NCBI GenBank assembly: GCA_036505295.1
Contig: DASXTQ010000107.1
Span: 1-41,993, forward strand
Direction: 5' to 3'
DNA from: WS-7 sp036505295
GTDB lineage: Bacteria; Eisenbacteria; RBG-16-71-46; SZUA-252
Length of the DNA stretch: 41,993 nt
Shown: piece by piece, positions 32,116 through 41,993 of the stretch
Layout of the letters: every line of letters begins with the position of its first letter
Position numbering within the stretch: position 1 is the stretch's first letter
Notes under the pieces: generated by a model
Databases searched by the model: none
What the model was told of the DNA's origin: nothing
Seen by the model: only the letters and a program-made list of their open reading frames with translations
Translations under genes and position numbers: made by a program

Positions 32116-32765
32116 GGACGGGCGAGACGGGCTTCCTGCCAGCGTGACAGGAGCGAGAGGAAGAGGCAGATCGCGAAGTAAATCGCCCCGATCGTCAGAA
32201 AGACCTCAAACGGAGAGAAGATTCTGGAATTGATCTGCCTCCCCACCAACATGAGCTCCTCGTAGGAAACGAGCGACGCGAGCGAGCTGTCCTTGACGAG
32301 CGAGACGAACTGCCCCGTCAAAGGAGGCAGCGACCGCCGGGCGGCCTGCGGCGCCACGATGTGGAGCATGCTCTGGGAATAGCTCATGCCGAGCGAGCGG
32401 GCAGCCTCCATCTGCCCGCGGTCGATCGATTCGATCCCTGCCCGGACGATCTCGGCGACGTAGGCCCCCTCGAAGATGGAAAGCCCCAGCGCCGATGCCC
32501 AGAACGGACTCACCGTGAGAAACGCGCCCGCTCCGAAATAGATCAGATAGAGGACGAGCATCAGCGGAATATTCCGGAGAAGCTCGACGTAGGCTGCCGC
32601 GAGAAACCGCAACGGCTTGAGGGGCTGAACGCGCATGAGCCCCGCGACGACACCCAGAACGCTCCCGAACAGGATCGAGACCACGGAGATTTGGAGCGTG
32701 CGGACGGTCGCTGCGGCGATCAGCGGAGCATATTGGGGGAGCTCAGCCCAGTGCCAAGTGTACAC
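32112..32765 (-). CDS. Polar amino acid ABC transporter permease (HisM/GlnP family)
   Basis: A 217-aa inner-membrane subunit with about five helices. The EAA loop, which docks on the ATPase, is GQMEAARSLGMSYSQSMLHIV. AYVELLRNIPLMLVLYLIYF and FEGAYVAEIVRAGIESI are typical of the HisMQ/GlnP group. Only one permease gene is present, so a homodimer is expected. GTG start at 32765, 7 bp after the binding-protein gene. Confidence 0.95.
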   Translation of the reverse strand: MYTWHWAELPQYAPLIAAATVRTLQISVVSILFGSVLGVVAGLMRVQPLKPLRFLAAAYVELLRNIPLMLVLYLIYFGAGAFLTVSPFWASALGLSIFEGAYVAEIVRAGIESIDRGQMEAARSLGMSYSQSMLHIVAPQAARRSLPPLTGQFVSLVKDSSLASLVSYEELMLVGRQINSRIFSPFEVFLTIGAIYFAICLFLSLLSRWQEARLARP

Positions 32766-32772
32766 GGAGGGA

Positions 32773-33603
32773 TCAGGATGACGGCCGCTTCACCCGAGCG
32801 AGCCAGGGCATCCGCACGAACCACGTCTGGTAGAGCGAGTCCCACGTCCCGCTGGCCTTGAGCTCGAAGATCACGAGATTGAGCCAATCGCGAAGCTCCG
32901 TGTCCCCTTTCCGAACCGCCATCGCGAGATACTCCTTGGTGAAGGGATCGAGAACGGCGAAGGTCCGAGCCGGTGATTCCTGGGCGCGGATCGCGATGTA
33001 GGGCTGGTCGTACACCATGAGGTCGGCCCGCCCCGCGTCCACCTCGAGCGCGGCGTCGGACTCGGTCTCCATGGTCTTGACCGTGGCCACTCGGAAGAAC
33101 TTTCGTGCCGCGATCTCCCCCGTCGTTCCGAGCTTCGTCGCCACGACGACGCCGGGCCGGTCGAAGTCGCGCACCGTGAGCCCCGGCGACGGTTTGTGCT
33201 TAGCTCGGTTTACCAGGAGCGCCTGCCCCGTCTCGAAATAGGGATCGGTGAAATCACACCGCAACGCCCGCTGCGGGGTGCGGGTCATGCCGGAGACGAT
33301 GACGTCGAACTTGCCGGCGTTGAGGTTGGCGATGATCGGGTCCCAGTCGCTCTTCCGGAACTCCACCCGAACGCCGTTCCCGAGCTGCCCGGCCACGTAG
33401 TTTGCGACGTCCGCATCGAAGCCGATGATGCTCCCGTTCGTATCGACCATCTCGAACGGCGCGTACCCCGGATTCATGCCGATGCGGAGGACCTTGGTGG
33501 CGAGGATCCGGTCGAGCGTGGAAGCCCGCTCCCCGCTTGGTGCGGGGCCGCCACAGCCCGTGAGGCCGAGGAGGAGAGCGAGGAGGGGGATCGCCGGGCG
33601 CAT
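32773..33603 (-). CDS. Amino acid ABC transporter substrate-binding lipoprotein
   Basis: A 276-aa periplasmic solute-binding protein of family 3. A lipoprotein signal peptide ends at LTGC with the lipidated Cys17. The bilobed domain shows LRIGMNPGYAPFEMVDTNGS, IGFDADVANYVAGQ, FDVIVSGMTRTPQR, FTDPYFETGQALLVN and GRADLMVYDQPYIA. The pocket residues are not enough to name the amino acid. The ATG at 33603 lacks a Shine-Dalgarno sequence and sits 9 bp from a promoter -10 box, so a leaderless transcript is predicted. It heads an operon with permease, ATPase and uvrA. Confidence 0.95.
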   Translation of the reverse strand: MRPAIPLLALLLGLTGCGGPAPSGERASTLDRILATKVLRIGMNPGYAPFEMVDTNGSIIGFDADVANYVAGQLGNGVRVEFRKSDWDPIIANLNAGKFDVIVSGMTRTPQRALRCDFTDPYFETGQALLVNRAKHKPSPGLTVRDFDRPGVVVATKLGTTGEIAARKFFRVATVKTMETESDAALEVDAGRADLMVYDQPYIAIRAQESPARTFAVLDPFTKEYLAMAVRKGDTELRDWLNLVIFELKASGTWDSLYQTWFVRMPWLARVKRPSS

Positions 33604-33612
33604 GCGAAGGCG

Positions 33613-33641
33613 AGGGTAGGCTCGGACTTGGGTCGTGTCAA
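33613..33641 (-). promoter_or_regulatory. Sigma70-type promoter, predicted leaderless
   Basis: Minus strand TTGACA (33636-33641), 17-bp spacer, TACCCT (33613-33618), ending 9 bp before the ATG at 33603. Same geometry as the promoter at 3816-3844. Confidence 0.75.
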
Positions 33642-33654
33642 GGCGAGGGCGGGG

Positions 33655-34881
33655 CTACTCGTAGCGGAGCGAATCGACGGGGTCGAGCTGCGCCGCCTTC
33701 ACGGCCGGGTAGATCCCGAAGAAGAGCCCGATCACGGTCGAGGAAAAGAATCCGAGCAGCATCCCCCACAACGGCACGGCGAAGCTGAAATGGGACACGA
33801 GGTGGATCAGGAAGCCCACGCCGATCCCGAGGACGATGCCCAGAACCCCGCCCGTCCCCGTGAGGGTCATGGCTTCCACCAGGAATTGCCACAGGATGTC
33901 GCGGCGCCGGGCACCGAGCGCCTTGCGGACCCCGATCTCGCGGGTCCGCTCCGTCACCGAGACCAGCATGATGTTCATGACTCCGATTCCTCCCACCATG
34001 AGTCCGATGGACGAAATCACCATCATGACGAGATAAAACGCTCCCGTGATCTTGTGGTAGATGTCCACCAGCGATTGGTCGGTGAAAATCGCGAAGTTGT
34101 CCGCCTGGCGGTACGTGACCTTGCGCTGGCGGCGGAGCGTCTCGGTCATCTGGTCAATGGCCGTATCGATCAGCTCCGGCGAGACCGGCTTCGCGTTCAG
34201 GACCATGCGGAGATGGGGTCCCATGGTCTTGTCGAGGGTCGTGTAGGGGACCAGGACGATATCGTCGAGGCTCATCCCGATGAATTTCCCGCGCTCCTCC
34301 ACTTGCCCGGCCACGGTGTAGGGATATCCGCCGATGTAGATCGTCTTTCCGATCGGGTTCACGTGCGGGAAGAGCGCCTCGATGTGGTCCTTGCCGAGGA
34401 CGCAGACGGTGGCGCGGTGCTCCACTTCCGTCTCCGTGAAGAAGCGCCCGTTCGCGACCGCCCAGGTGTTCGTGACCAAGAATTCCGGTGTGGTTCCGAT
34501 GACGTTGGTGAACCGGCTCTCCGTCTCGCGGTAGCGGAGCCGCGCTTCGGTGAAATTGAGCGGCGCTACAGCCAGGACCGCGGGACAGGTGCGGCGGATC
34601 GCCTCGGCGTCCTCGATCGTGAACCACTTGCGGCGCCTCAGGCTGTCGGGAAACCCGCCGACGAAGGCCCCCGGGCGGAACGGCCGGATGTACAACACGT
34701 CCGAACCGATCGAGGCGATCTGGGCCTTCATGTTGCGATTCAACCCTTCGATCAAGGAGACGATCGCCATGATGCTCGTCACGCCGATGATGACGCCCAG
34801 CACGGTCAGAAACGAACGGAGCTTGTTCGTCCGGATCGCTTGGAACGCGATCGAGATTCCCTCGCGGACGTCGATCGCCAC
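33655..34881 (-). CDS. MacB-like ABC exporter permease (FtsX/MacB fold), second
   Basis: A 408-aa permease. An N-terminal helix (FLTVLGVIIGVTSIMAIVSL) is followed by a large periplasmic MacB_PCD domain, and three C-terminal helices in the FtsX domain: the first is VMNIMLVSVTERTREIGVRK and the end is IGLFFGIYPAVKAAQLDPVD, a classic MacB ending. The ATPase is a separate polypeptide, unlike E. coli MacB, where both are fused. GTG start at 34881, 3 bp after its paralog. Substrate unknown: small peptides, lipoproteins or toxic compounds are all seen in the family. Confidence 0.92.
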   Translation of the reverse strand: MAIDVREGISIAFQAIRTNKLRSFLTVLGVIIGVTSIMAIVSLIEGLNRNMKAQIASIGSDVLYIRPFRPGAFVGGFPDSLRRRKWFTIEDAEAIRRTCPAVLAVAPLNFTEARLRYRETESRFTNVIGTTPEFLVTNTWAVANGRFFTETEVEHRATVCVLGKDHIEALFPHVNPIGKTIYIGGYPYTVAGQVEERGKFIGMSLDDIVLVPYTTLDKTMGPHLRMVLNAKPVSPELIDTAIDQMTETLRRQRKVTYRQADNFAIFTDQSLVDIYHKITGAFYLVMMVISSIGLMVGGIGVMNIMLVSVTERTREIGVRKALGARRRDILWQFLVEAMTLTGTGGVLGIVLGIGVGFLIHLVSHFSFAVPLWGMLLGFFSSTVIGLFFGIYPAVKAAQLDPVDSLRYE

Positions 34882-34884
34882 CGG

Positions 34885-36134
<1,250 letters not shown>

Positions 36135-36138
<4 letters not shown>

Positions 36139-36905
36139 GAACCGGAGGGGGGCAAGGACCCGGAGTGGGTGGTGGGTGCCGGGGCGCCGCTCACGGCGCG
36201 GCGGGTGGCCTGATCGCTTTCGATCTTGCCGTCTCGGAGCCGGACGATGCGCTCCGCGTTGGCCGCGACGTCCTCCTCGTGGGTCACGAGGATCACGGTG
36301 TTCCCTCCCTGGTGGACCTGGTCTAAGAGGGCCATGATCTCGAGTCCGGTCTTCGAATCCAGGTTTCCGGTCGGCTCGTCCGCGAGCACGATCGATGGCT
36401 CGTTGACGAGGGCGCGCGCGATCGCGACGCGTTGGCGCTGGCCGCCCGAGAGCTCGTTCGGGCGGTGGTGCATACGCTCGGAGAGTCCGACCAGGCCGAG
36501 CATTTCGCGCGCGCGCTCCCGGCGAGCGCGCTTGGGACGCCCCGCGTAGACCAGGGGCAGCTCCACGTTGTGAAGCGCGTCGGCTCGGGCGAGCAGGTTG
36601 AAGGTCTGGAAGATGAATCCGACCTCCTGATTTCGGATTCGCGCCAGCTCGTCGTCGTCTCGATCCCTGATCTCGGTTCCGCGCAGCTTGTAGGAGCCGC
36701 TCGTGGGGGTGTCGAGGCAGCCGATGATGTTCATGAGGGTGGACTTCCCGGAGCCGGACGGCCCCATGATCGCGACGTACTCTCCACGCTTGATCTGGAG
36801 CGAAACGCCGTCGAGCGCGTTCACCTCCGAAGCACCCATCTGATAGACCTTGTGGATCTCTGCGAGCTCGATGAGCGCGCCGTCTGCGGTAGCTGGTTGG
36901 TTCAC
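36135..36905 (-). CDS. MacB/LolD-type ABC exporter ATPase
   Basis: A 256-aa ATPase for the two adjacent permeases. Walker A is GPSGSGKSTLMNIIGCLD; the Q-loop is VGFIFQTFNLL; the signature is LSGGQRQRVAIARALVN; Walker B is IVLADEPTGNLDSKT; and the H-loop is VILVTHEEDVA. SGKSTLMNIIGCLD and DEPTGNLDSKTG are the hallmarks of the MacB/LolD/FtsE group. A C-terminal tail of about 25 polar residues (SGAPAPTTHSGSLPPSGS) is extra. It starts with GTG in a 4-bp overlap with the adaptor gene. Confidence 0.95.
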
Positions 36906-38200
36906 CGTTTCTCGCCCTTCTTCGCTTTCGGCTCCTCGAGCTTCACCCGGCTGCCCGGCTTGAGCTGGCGGAGCACCTTGTTCGGTCCGATGATGACCTT
37001 GTCCTTTGGCTTGAGATCGCCCCAGACCTCGAGATCCGTGTCGCTCGCGATCCCGGTGCGCACCTTGCGGAACTGCGCCGCGCCGTCCACGATCACGAAG
37101 ACGCCCTTGATCTCCTCGTCCTTCTTGGCCGGCGCGTCTGCGGCTGCCGTCTCCGCTGCCGCGGCCGAGCCCGTCTTGCCGCCGCGCCCCCGTTTCCCAC
37201 CTTTCGCCTTCGCGAGCTCTTCGGCCGTGCGGATCACCACGGCTTGGATCGGCACGTGGAGGATGCCCTTCTTCGTCGCGGTCTTGATCTCGACGTCGGC
37301 GGTCATGCCCGGACGGAGGGTCGGGGGAGGGTTGTCGATCATGACGTCCACGACGAAGTTGGTCTGCTGCTCCTGCGTCCCCAGCTCCGACATCTTGGGC
37401 GAATTCGCGATTTCAGCGACCTGTCCCGTGAGCGTGGTGTCGGGGAGCGCATCGACTTTGACGGAGGCGGTCTGGCCCAGCCGGATCGAGGCAACGTCCG
37501 TCTCGTCCACGTCCGCCTCCACCTTCATGCGGCGGAGATCGGCAACGCTCAAGATCACGGTGCCGGGATTGTTCATCGTGCCCACCATCACGATCTCGCC
37601 ACGCTCGACGTTGAGCTGGGTGACGGTGCCGTCGATGGGGGAATGGAAGACGGTCTTTCTCAGATTGTCCTGCGCGCTCTGGACCGCCGCTTCGGAACGC
37701 GCGACCTCCTCGCGGTTCACGTCGACCCGCGCCTTGTCCGCGTTCCGCTGCGTGCGCGCGGTTTCGATCTCCTCAGGAGAGACCAGCTTTCGCTCGAAGA
37801 GCGACTCCTTGCGCTTGAGCAGGGACTCCGACTGCTCCAGCGAGACCTCGGAGAGCCGAAGGCCGGATTTCGCGGCGTCGAGCGCCGCTTGGCTCTGACG
37901 CAGCTGCGCTTGGTACTGGGTACCGTCGAGCTGAAGCAGGAACTGCCCTTTCCGAACGGAGTCCCCTTCCTTGACCGCCAATCGTACGACCTCCCCGGGG
38001 ACGTTGGCGCTGATCTTGACCATGGTCTCCGGCTGGACCTTGGCGGGCGCGCGAACGGTGGAGGAAATGTCTCCCATTTTGGCGTCCTCGGCTTGCACGC
38101 CGAGGCGTCCCCCCTGTCCTTTCGAGACGTTGGCGACTACAATCGCGACGAGGAGCAACGCGCCCCCGCCGATGATGAGCCCCCGCTTAAGGCCCTTCAT
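36902..38200 (-). CDS. MacA/HlyD-type periplasmic adaptor
   Basis: A 432-aa membrane fusion protein that bridges the ABC exporter to the outer-membrane channel. An N-terminal membrane anchor (7-25) is followed by a beta-barrel/lipoyl half-motif (ANVPGEVVRLAVKEGDSVRK), a long alpha hairpin (about 95-190, heptad-rich) and the second lipoyl half (VFHSPIDGTVTQLNVERGEI). The barrel and membrane-proximal domains follow. An unusual Ala/Lys/Gly-rich insert (KGGKRGRGGKTGSAAAAETA) interrupts the membrane-proximal domain, and the C-terminus is Lys-rich. ATG at 38200, 22 bp after tolC; it ends in a 4-bp overlap with the ATPase gene. Confidence 0.93.
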   Translation of the reverse strand: MKGLKRGLIIGGGALLLVAIVVANVSKGQGGRLGVQAEDAKMGDISSTVRAPAKVQPETMVKISANVPGEVVRLAVKEGDSVRKGQFLLQLDGTQYQAQLRQSQAALDAAKSGLRLSEVSLEQSESLLKRKESLFERKLVSPEEIETARTQRNADKARVDVNREEVARSEAAVQSAQDNLRKTVFHSPIDGTVTQLNVERGEIVMVGTMNNPGTVILSVADLRRMKVEADVDETDVASIRLGQTASVKVDALPDTTLTGQVAEIANSPKMSELGTQEQQTNFVVDVMIDNPPPTLRPGMTADVEIKTATKKGILHVPIQAVVIRTAEELAKAKGGKRGRGGKTGSAAAAETAAADAPAKKDEEIKGVFVIVDGAAQFRKVRTGIASDTDLEVWGDLKPKDKVIIGPNKVLRQLKPGSRVKLEEPKAKKGEKR

Positions 38201-38222
38201 CTACCGATACCCCCTGGCTAAC

Positions 38223-39686
38223 CTAATAACGCCGCGATCCAACGGCCTGTTCCAACGCCGCCTCGGCGACGTGGGCGTCCGCGAGCGCTTCCACATAGCT
38301 TTGCTTCGCCTGGGCGAGATTCACCTGGGCGTTCAACAGGTCCAGGAACGTTCCCGCGCCCAGGTCGTAGCGTCCCTTCGAGAAGCTGTAGTCCTCCTCG
38401 GCGGAGGCAACCCCTTCCTTGGCGACGTCGATGCGCTGGACCGCCTCGCGCATCGAAAGCCACGCCTGCTGCACCTCGACGGCGACGTCCACTTCGCGCT
38501 GGCGGCGCTGCGCCTCGGCCTCGAGGAGCGCCCCCTTCGCGGATTTCGTTCCGCCCTCGAGAGCGAACCCGTCGAAGAACGGCAGCGTGAGCCGCACGGT
38601 TCCTTGCCACTCGGTCGCGTAGCGCTCGAAGTCGAGGTCGCCGAAGCCGGAGACTTCCACACGATCGCTGATCTTGCTGCGATCCACGGCCAGATCGCCG
38701 ACCACTTTCGGAAGCCGCTCCGCCCTGGCGCCGAAGAGCCCTGACCGCGCCGCCCGCTCGACCGCGCTCGCGCGCGAGAGCTCCGGCCGCGACGAGAGCG
38801 CGGTCCGGATGGATTCGCCGGAATCGGGAAGCGCGACCCCTTCCCCCAGCGTGGGATCGATTTCCAGCGCCGTGCCGGGTTTCAAGCCGATGATCTGCTT
38901 CAGCTTCGAACGCTGAATCTCGATCTGGTTTTCCGCGCGGATCCGGTCGAGCTGGGTCGTGGCGCGGCGGGCGCGCGCCTTGAGCACGTCCCCGCGCGCG
39001 ACGGTCCCAACCTCAAAGAGCGCTTCGGCCCGCGTTTCCTCGTCCCGCGCCAAGCGTTCCGATTCGCGGGCGACCTCGGCCAACCGCTCCGCCTTGACCA
39101 GCGCGAAGTACTGTTGCTTGACCGCGTAGACGACCCCGTTCCGCGCCTCCGCCTCGGATTCTTCGGCCCCGCGGCGTAGCAGGCTCTGCCGGCGTTTCTC
39201 GCTCCAGGCCGGAACGCTGAAGAGATTGGACTGCACGCCGGCCTCGGCCGTCTGGAGCTGCCGCCGCTTCGTGAGAAACGAGATGCTGTCGATGACGGTG
39301 AGCGAGCTCTGCTTGTCCGGGACAATGTGATTGTAAATCAGTTGCCCCGTCACCGAGGGCAGAATGCCGCTCCACGCCCGGAGCGCGGAGCCGCGCGCCT
39401 GCACCGTACGCGCATGGGCCGCGCGCGCGTCGACGTTCCCCTCGAGGGCAGCCGCGACCACCCGAGCCAGGCTCCAGCGCTCCCCCCCGAGCGCTCCAAC
39501 TCCAGTAGATGCCGCGGCGGGTCCGACCGCCGGCACGCTGTCCCGGGCCGCCACGGGTGGCGGCCCGACCTGATCGGCGACCGTCTGCGCCGCGGCGCGG
39601 GCTTGGGGCATCAACGCCACCCAGATCACGATCACCCCGGTAACCAACGCCGCTTGCGCGCGAAGCGGCTTAGGCCCTTCGATCAT
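38223..39686 (-). CDS. TolC-family outer-membrane efflux channel
   Basis: A 487-aa protein with a signal peptide (to about 34) and a low-complexity Pro/Ala stretch (35-67). Two tandem OEP repeats follow: WSLARVVAAALEGNVDARAA and the partner repeat with SIRTALSSRPELSRASAVER. Long helical regions rich in Ala, Glu and Arg and the segment GAGTFLDLLNAQVNLAQAKQ are typical of TolC. It is the first gene of the tripartite exporter operon. The ATG at 39686 has GGGGAGG about 8 bp upstream. Confidence 0.93.
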   Translation of the reverse strand: MIEGPKPLRAQAALVTGVIVIWVALMPQARAAAQTVADQVGPPPVAARDSVPAVGPAAASTGVGALGGERWSLARVVAAALEGNVDARAAHARTVQARGSALRAWSGILPSVTGQLIYNHIVPDKQSSLTVIDSISFLTKRRQLQTAEAGVQSNLFSVPAWSEKRRQSLLRRGAEESEAEARNGVVYAVKQQYFALVKAERLAEVARESERLARDEETRAEALFEVGTVARGDVLKARARRATTQLDRIRAENQIEIQRSKLKQIIGLKPGTALEIDPTLGEGVALPDSGESIRTALSSRPELSRASAVERAARSGLFGARAERLPKVVGDLAVDRSKISDRVEVSGFGDLDFERYATEWQGTVRLTLPFFDGFALEGGTKSAKGALLEAEAQRRQREVDVAVEVQQAWLSMREAVQRIDVAKEGVASAEEDYSFSKGRYDLGAGTFLDLLNAQVNLAQAKQSYVEALADAHVAEAALEQAVGSRRY

Positions 39687-39764
39687 CGCTACACCTCCCC
39701 TGGTCGGTCCGTAACCCCACCCCTACGTCGCGCGCCGGGAGGGAGTTTCCGAAACGCGGTCCGT

Positions 39765-40490
39765 TCACTGCTGAAACGCCGAAAGAGAGACGAGGAGGAG
39801 AAAGCCGGGCAAGACCGCGATGACCCCGAAGCCAAAGCTCTTCCGCGCCATCACCGAAACGCCCAGGGCCTCGATCGCGGTGGCCCAGAGGAGAAGCGGA
39901 TCGGTGGCCGTGTCCGCCACGTGCATGAGGCGGCTCAATTCCTCGCCCATGAAAGCGCCGACCCCCAGATTGACGAGGAGCGTTCCGCGCCCCAACGCGA
40001 TTCCCATCCGAGTCATCTGATCGACGATCCCGACCACCCCGCCGTACGCCGCGATGCAGAGGTAATGGATGAACCGGAGCCGGGCACCGAGCATGAGGTT
40101 CGCGATGAAATAGAGCAGGCCCGCCGTGACGAGCAGCGAAAACAGGAGCACCACCGGGCCGCCGATCACGAACGCGTACTTGGTCGGACCCTCCATCACC
40201 CTGCTCACCGCCTCGATCTGCTCGGGAGGGGCGTTCTTGGCCTCCAGCTTCGCCACGGTGTCGTTTCGAAGAATCCCGGAATGTGCCAGCACCAGACCAA
40301 AAACGAGCTGGGAGACGAGGAGTACCAGGATCGGAGCGAGGATACGCGGCCGGGCCGAAAGCGCCTGGAACGTGCCTTTGGGCTTGGTGAACACGCCGAT
40401 GAGCGTCCCCAAGGCGGATACTTCGGGTGCTTCCGGGCCATCCGAGCCCGAAGCCCGGTCGATGGTCGGGACGGTAGTCTCGTTCATCAT
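39765..40490 (-). CDS. Yip1-domain membrane protein
   Basis: A 241-aa integral membrane protein. A polar N-terminus (1-30) precedes the YIP1-type opening LGTLIGVFTKPKGTFQALSA, with five predicted helices: APILVLLVSQLVFGLVLAHS, YAFVIGGPVVLLFSLLVTAG, LLYFIANLMLGARLRFIHYL, a fourth near 195, and the C-terminal FGFGVIAVLPGFLLLVSLSA. Bacterial Yip1 proteins are found near secretion and export genes, but the function is unknown. The ATG at 40490 has GGGGGG before it, 13 bp after tonB. It may be co-transcribed with tonB or precede the exporter operon. Confidence 0.8.
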   Translation of the reverse strand: MMNETTVPTIDRASGSDGPEAPEVSALGTLIGVFTKPKGTFQALSARPRILAPILVLLVSQLVFGLVLAHSGILRNDTVAKLEAKNAPPEQIEAVSRVMEGPTKYAFVIGGPVVLLFSLLVTAGLLYFIANLMLGARLRFIHYLCIAAYGGVVGIVDQMTRMGIALGRGTLLVNLGVGAFMGEELSRLMHVADTATDPLLLWATAIEALGVSVMARKSFGFGVIAVLPGFLLLVSLSAFQQ

Positions 40491-40503
40491 GCCCCCCAGT
40501 GGA

Positions 40504-41214
40504 TTATAGGTGCACGTTCAGGCGAAAGTTGAATGGAACCGCAACCGTGCACTTCACGGGTATTCCCCGCGCCGAACCCGGAGTGAACTCGAAACGATAC
40601 AAAGCGTCGGTCGCAGCCTGGATCAGAATCTCGGGTGCCGTCGCCTGCACCACCCAGACGCGCTTCACGCGGCCCCGCTCGTCGACGTTCGCGTTCAGGA
40701 CCACCGTCCCCTGCCCGCCCTGGGATTTCGCGGCCGCCGGGTACTCGGGCACCACGCTGCGGACCACTCTCGGGGGTACATCGAAGGTGTAAAAGACCTC
40801 GGGCGCCGACCCGTAAGGACCCGCCTCGCCGGCCGCCCCGGGTGCGCCCTGCCCGGCTCGATCGGAGCCTCCCTCGGACCCGCTCGGTGCGGCCGGCGGG
40901 AGGCTCTGGACGGCCTCCGGGGTGTAGCGCAGCTCCCGGGTCAGCGTAGGCGAGGTGGTCTTTGTGAGCGGACGGGCCGCCGTGGGGGGCGCCTCGGAGG
41001 GTGCGGCTCTTGCGGCCAGCCCCGCCGTCTCCCCTCCACCGGCAGCCAGCACGAGACGCAGCGGCCGCTCGTCGAGCTTGTAGGGCCTCGGGACGTACGG
41101 TGGGGCGAGCACCATGGCGGCTGCGTGGATCGCAAGCGCGATCAGAATCGAGAGCTCGACCCGGCGGTAGTAACTCCGTTCCAAACGCCGGGGATCCGGG
41201 AGTCCCAGGCTCAT
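40504..41214 (-). CDS. TonB family protein
   Basis: A 236-aa inner-membrane protein whose C-terminal domain contacts outer-membrane receptors. An N-terminal helix (VELSILIALAIHAAAMVLAP, about 19-38) is followed by a Pro/Ala/Gly-rich periplasmic spacer (about 40-145). The TonB C-terminal domain begins at PPRVVRSVVPEYPAAAKSQG and shows GTVVLNANVDERGRVKRVWV and ALYRFEFTPGSARGIPVKC. Coupled to exbD by 4-bp overlap. Spacer length is short for a protein spanning the periplasm. Confidence 0.92.
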   Translation of the reverse strand: MSLGLPDPRRLERSYYRRVELSILIALAIHAAAMVLAPPYVPRPYKLDERPLRLVLAAGGGETAGLAARAAPSEAPPTAARPLTKTTSPTLTRELRYTPEAVQSLPPAAPSGSEGGSDRAGQGAPGAAGEAGPYGSAPEVFYTFDVPPRVVRSVVPEYPAAAKSQGGQGTVVLNANVDERGRVKRVWVVQATAPEILIQAATDALYRFEFTPGSARGIPVKCTVAVPFNFRLNVHL

Positions 41215-41621
41215 GGTGAGGTACGATGCTCCGTCGTCAGCATCACGCGAGGAGCACGCGCCTTCTCGATCTCGCCGAAGATGCGGGCCACGGTGCCGTA
41301 GGGCACGCTCGCGTCGGCGTAGAGCGCGATCGCGAGCCTCGGGTTTCGCTCGAGCTTCGAGGCGAGAACCTCCGCGACGCGGTCCATCGGAACGGCCGCG
41401 TCGTTGAATGCGATATCGCCGCGCGGGCCGACCCAGAGGCGGATCGCCTCTTCTTTACGGATCCGCTCTCCGGTCGTCGCGCCGGGCAACCGGACCGAAA
41501 GCGCCTCGCGCGCCTTGAAGATCGTCGTGCTGAGAAAAAAAATCAGCAGGAGCATCGCGATGTCCGCCATCGAGGCGGTCGGGATCACGTTGTGATGACG
41601 CGCCCGGCGGCGGATCTTCAC
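41211..41621 (-). CDS. exbD: ExbD/TolR family protein, first full copy
   Basis: A 136-aa motor component of the TonB system that uses the proton gradient together with ExbB. The single helix carries the conserved Asp in VIPTASMADIAMLLLIFFLS (Asp20), which is the proton-linked residue. A periplasmic domain follows (LWVGPRGDIAFNDAAVPMDR, LAIALYADASVPYGTVARIF). It starts with GTG in a 4-bp overlap with a second exbD and ends in a 4-bp overlap with tonB. Confidence 0.93.
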   Translation of the reverse strand: MKIRRRARHHNVIPTASMADIAMLLLIFFLSTTIFKAREALSVRLPGATTGERIRKEEAIRLWVGPRGDIAFNDAAVPMDRVAEVLASKLERNPRLAIALYADASVPYGTVARIFGEIEKARAPRVMLTTEHRTSP

Positions 41622-41993
41622 GAGGCGCTCCCTGTCTGGATCGAGACCTGGCGGGCTCCGGCGAGCTTCACCTGATCGAGCGTCTTCACAAGCGCGGCGT
41701 ATGGCGCCGAGGGCGCGACGGTGAGCACCAGGAGCAGGTCAGGCCGTTCCCGCAGCTTCATTCGGATCGCGTTGCCGAGCGTTTCCATGGGGACCGCCAC
41801 GTTGTCGAGCGTCACCGATTGGTCCGCAGCAACCTCGACCCGCGCCGTCTTTGATCGCTGGACGACGAGAGGCACTTCCCCGAGGCCCGGCAGCTCGAGC
41901 GAGATGCCGCGCTGGGTCGCGAAGATCGTCGTCGAAAGAAAGAAAATCAGGAGCAGGAAGGAAACGTCCGCCGTGGAGACAAGCGGGATCTCG
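41618..41993 (-). CDS. Second ExbD/TolR family protein, 5' end outside window
   Basis: About 125 codons are visible, beginning within the membrane helix: IPLVSTADVSFLLLIFFLST holds the conserved Asp. The periplasmic domain (VAADQSVTLDNVAVPMETLG, LLVLTVAPSAPYAALVKTLD) is complete. A GTG at 41875 is not the true start, because the frame is open to the window edge and already codes for the helix. Tandem ExbD paralogs suggest a hetero-dimeric ExbD pair; an ExbB gene is expected just beyond the window. Confidence 0.92.
   Translation of the reverse strand, partial: EIPLVSTADVSFLLLIFFLSTTIFATQRGISLELPGLGEVPLVVQRSKTARVEVAADQSVTLDNVAVPMETLGNAIRMKLRERPDLLLVLTVAPSAPYAALVKTLDQVKLAGARQVSIQTGSAS

Overview
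High-GC (about two thirds G+C by eye) chromosomal DNA from a Gram-negative bacterium. The envelope genes point to an outer membrane: a PorV/UPF0164-type barrel, a TolC-type channel, a TonB/ExbD set and an MltD-type lytic transglycosylase. High GC, PEGA proteins, a 31-residue AURKAIP1/COX24-like protein and an orphan MutL next to a DUF6754-type membrane protein suggest an uncultured lineage around the FCB group, such as Candidatus Eisenbacteria. That placement is inference. All 40 genes except one are on the minus strand. I see no insertion sequences, phage genes, CRISPR arrays, tRNAs or rRNAs.

Layout from left to right. 1-3806: 3'-truncated comEC and a gene fusing a degenerate PP2C-like domain, one membrane helix and three PEGA-like repeats. 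4112-5554: lytic transglycosylase, the only plus-strand gene. 5587-12310: read right to left, HU, a 31-aa basic protein, RNase R, a PilZ protein, a PorV-like barrel and two ADP-glucose pyrophosphorylase paralogs, one with its key catalytic residues replaced. 12394-13278: sppA with its own promoter. 13279-13779: a 501-bp gene-free stretch with an AT-rich island, nested inverted repeats and a strong terminator. 13780-28433: a nearly gapless run of 16 genes, comprising glycine cleavage (gcvT, gcvH, gcvPA, gcvPB), an eight-gene block of mostly unknown genes around mutL, a LipM-like octanoyl/lipoyl transferase, a small membrane protein, a cold-shock protein and gpmI. 28499-33603: polar amino acid ABC transporter with uvrA as its last gene. 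33655-39686: TolC/MacA/MacB-type tripartite export system. 39765-41993: Yip1-like protein, TonB, ExbD and a second ExbD cut by the window edge.

The strongest candidate for an undescribed system is 16846-24088. A MutL-type ASKHA ATPase, known as the partner of B12-dependent glutamate mutase, sits here without any mutase. It is coupled to a small soluble protein, a barrel/KOW protein, a bPH-type membrane protein and four membrane proteins, one with a periplasmic FnIII-like domain. The four membrane genes have an additional promoter of their own. The arrangement looks like a membrane complex served by an ATPase.

Five promoters with a 17-bp spacer can be read directly (3816, 12365, 13323, 20224, 33613; all minus strand). 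Two of them lie exactly 9 bp from an ATG with no convincing ribosome binding site, which predicts leaderless mRNAs. Eleven adjacent gene pairs overlap by exactly 4 bp, so translational coupling is the rule here.
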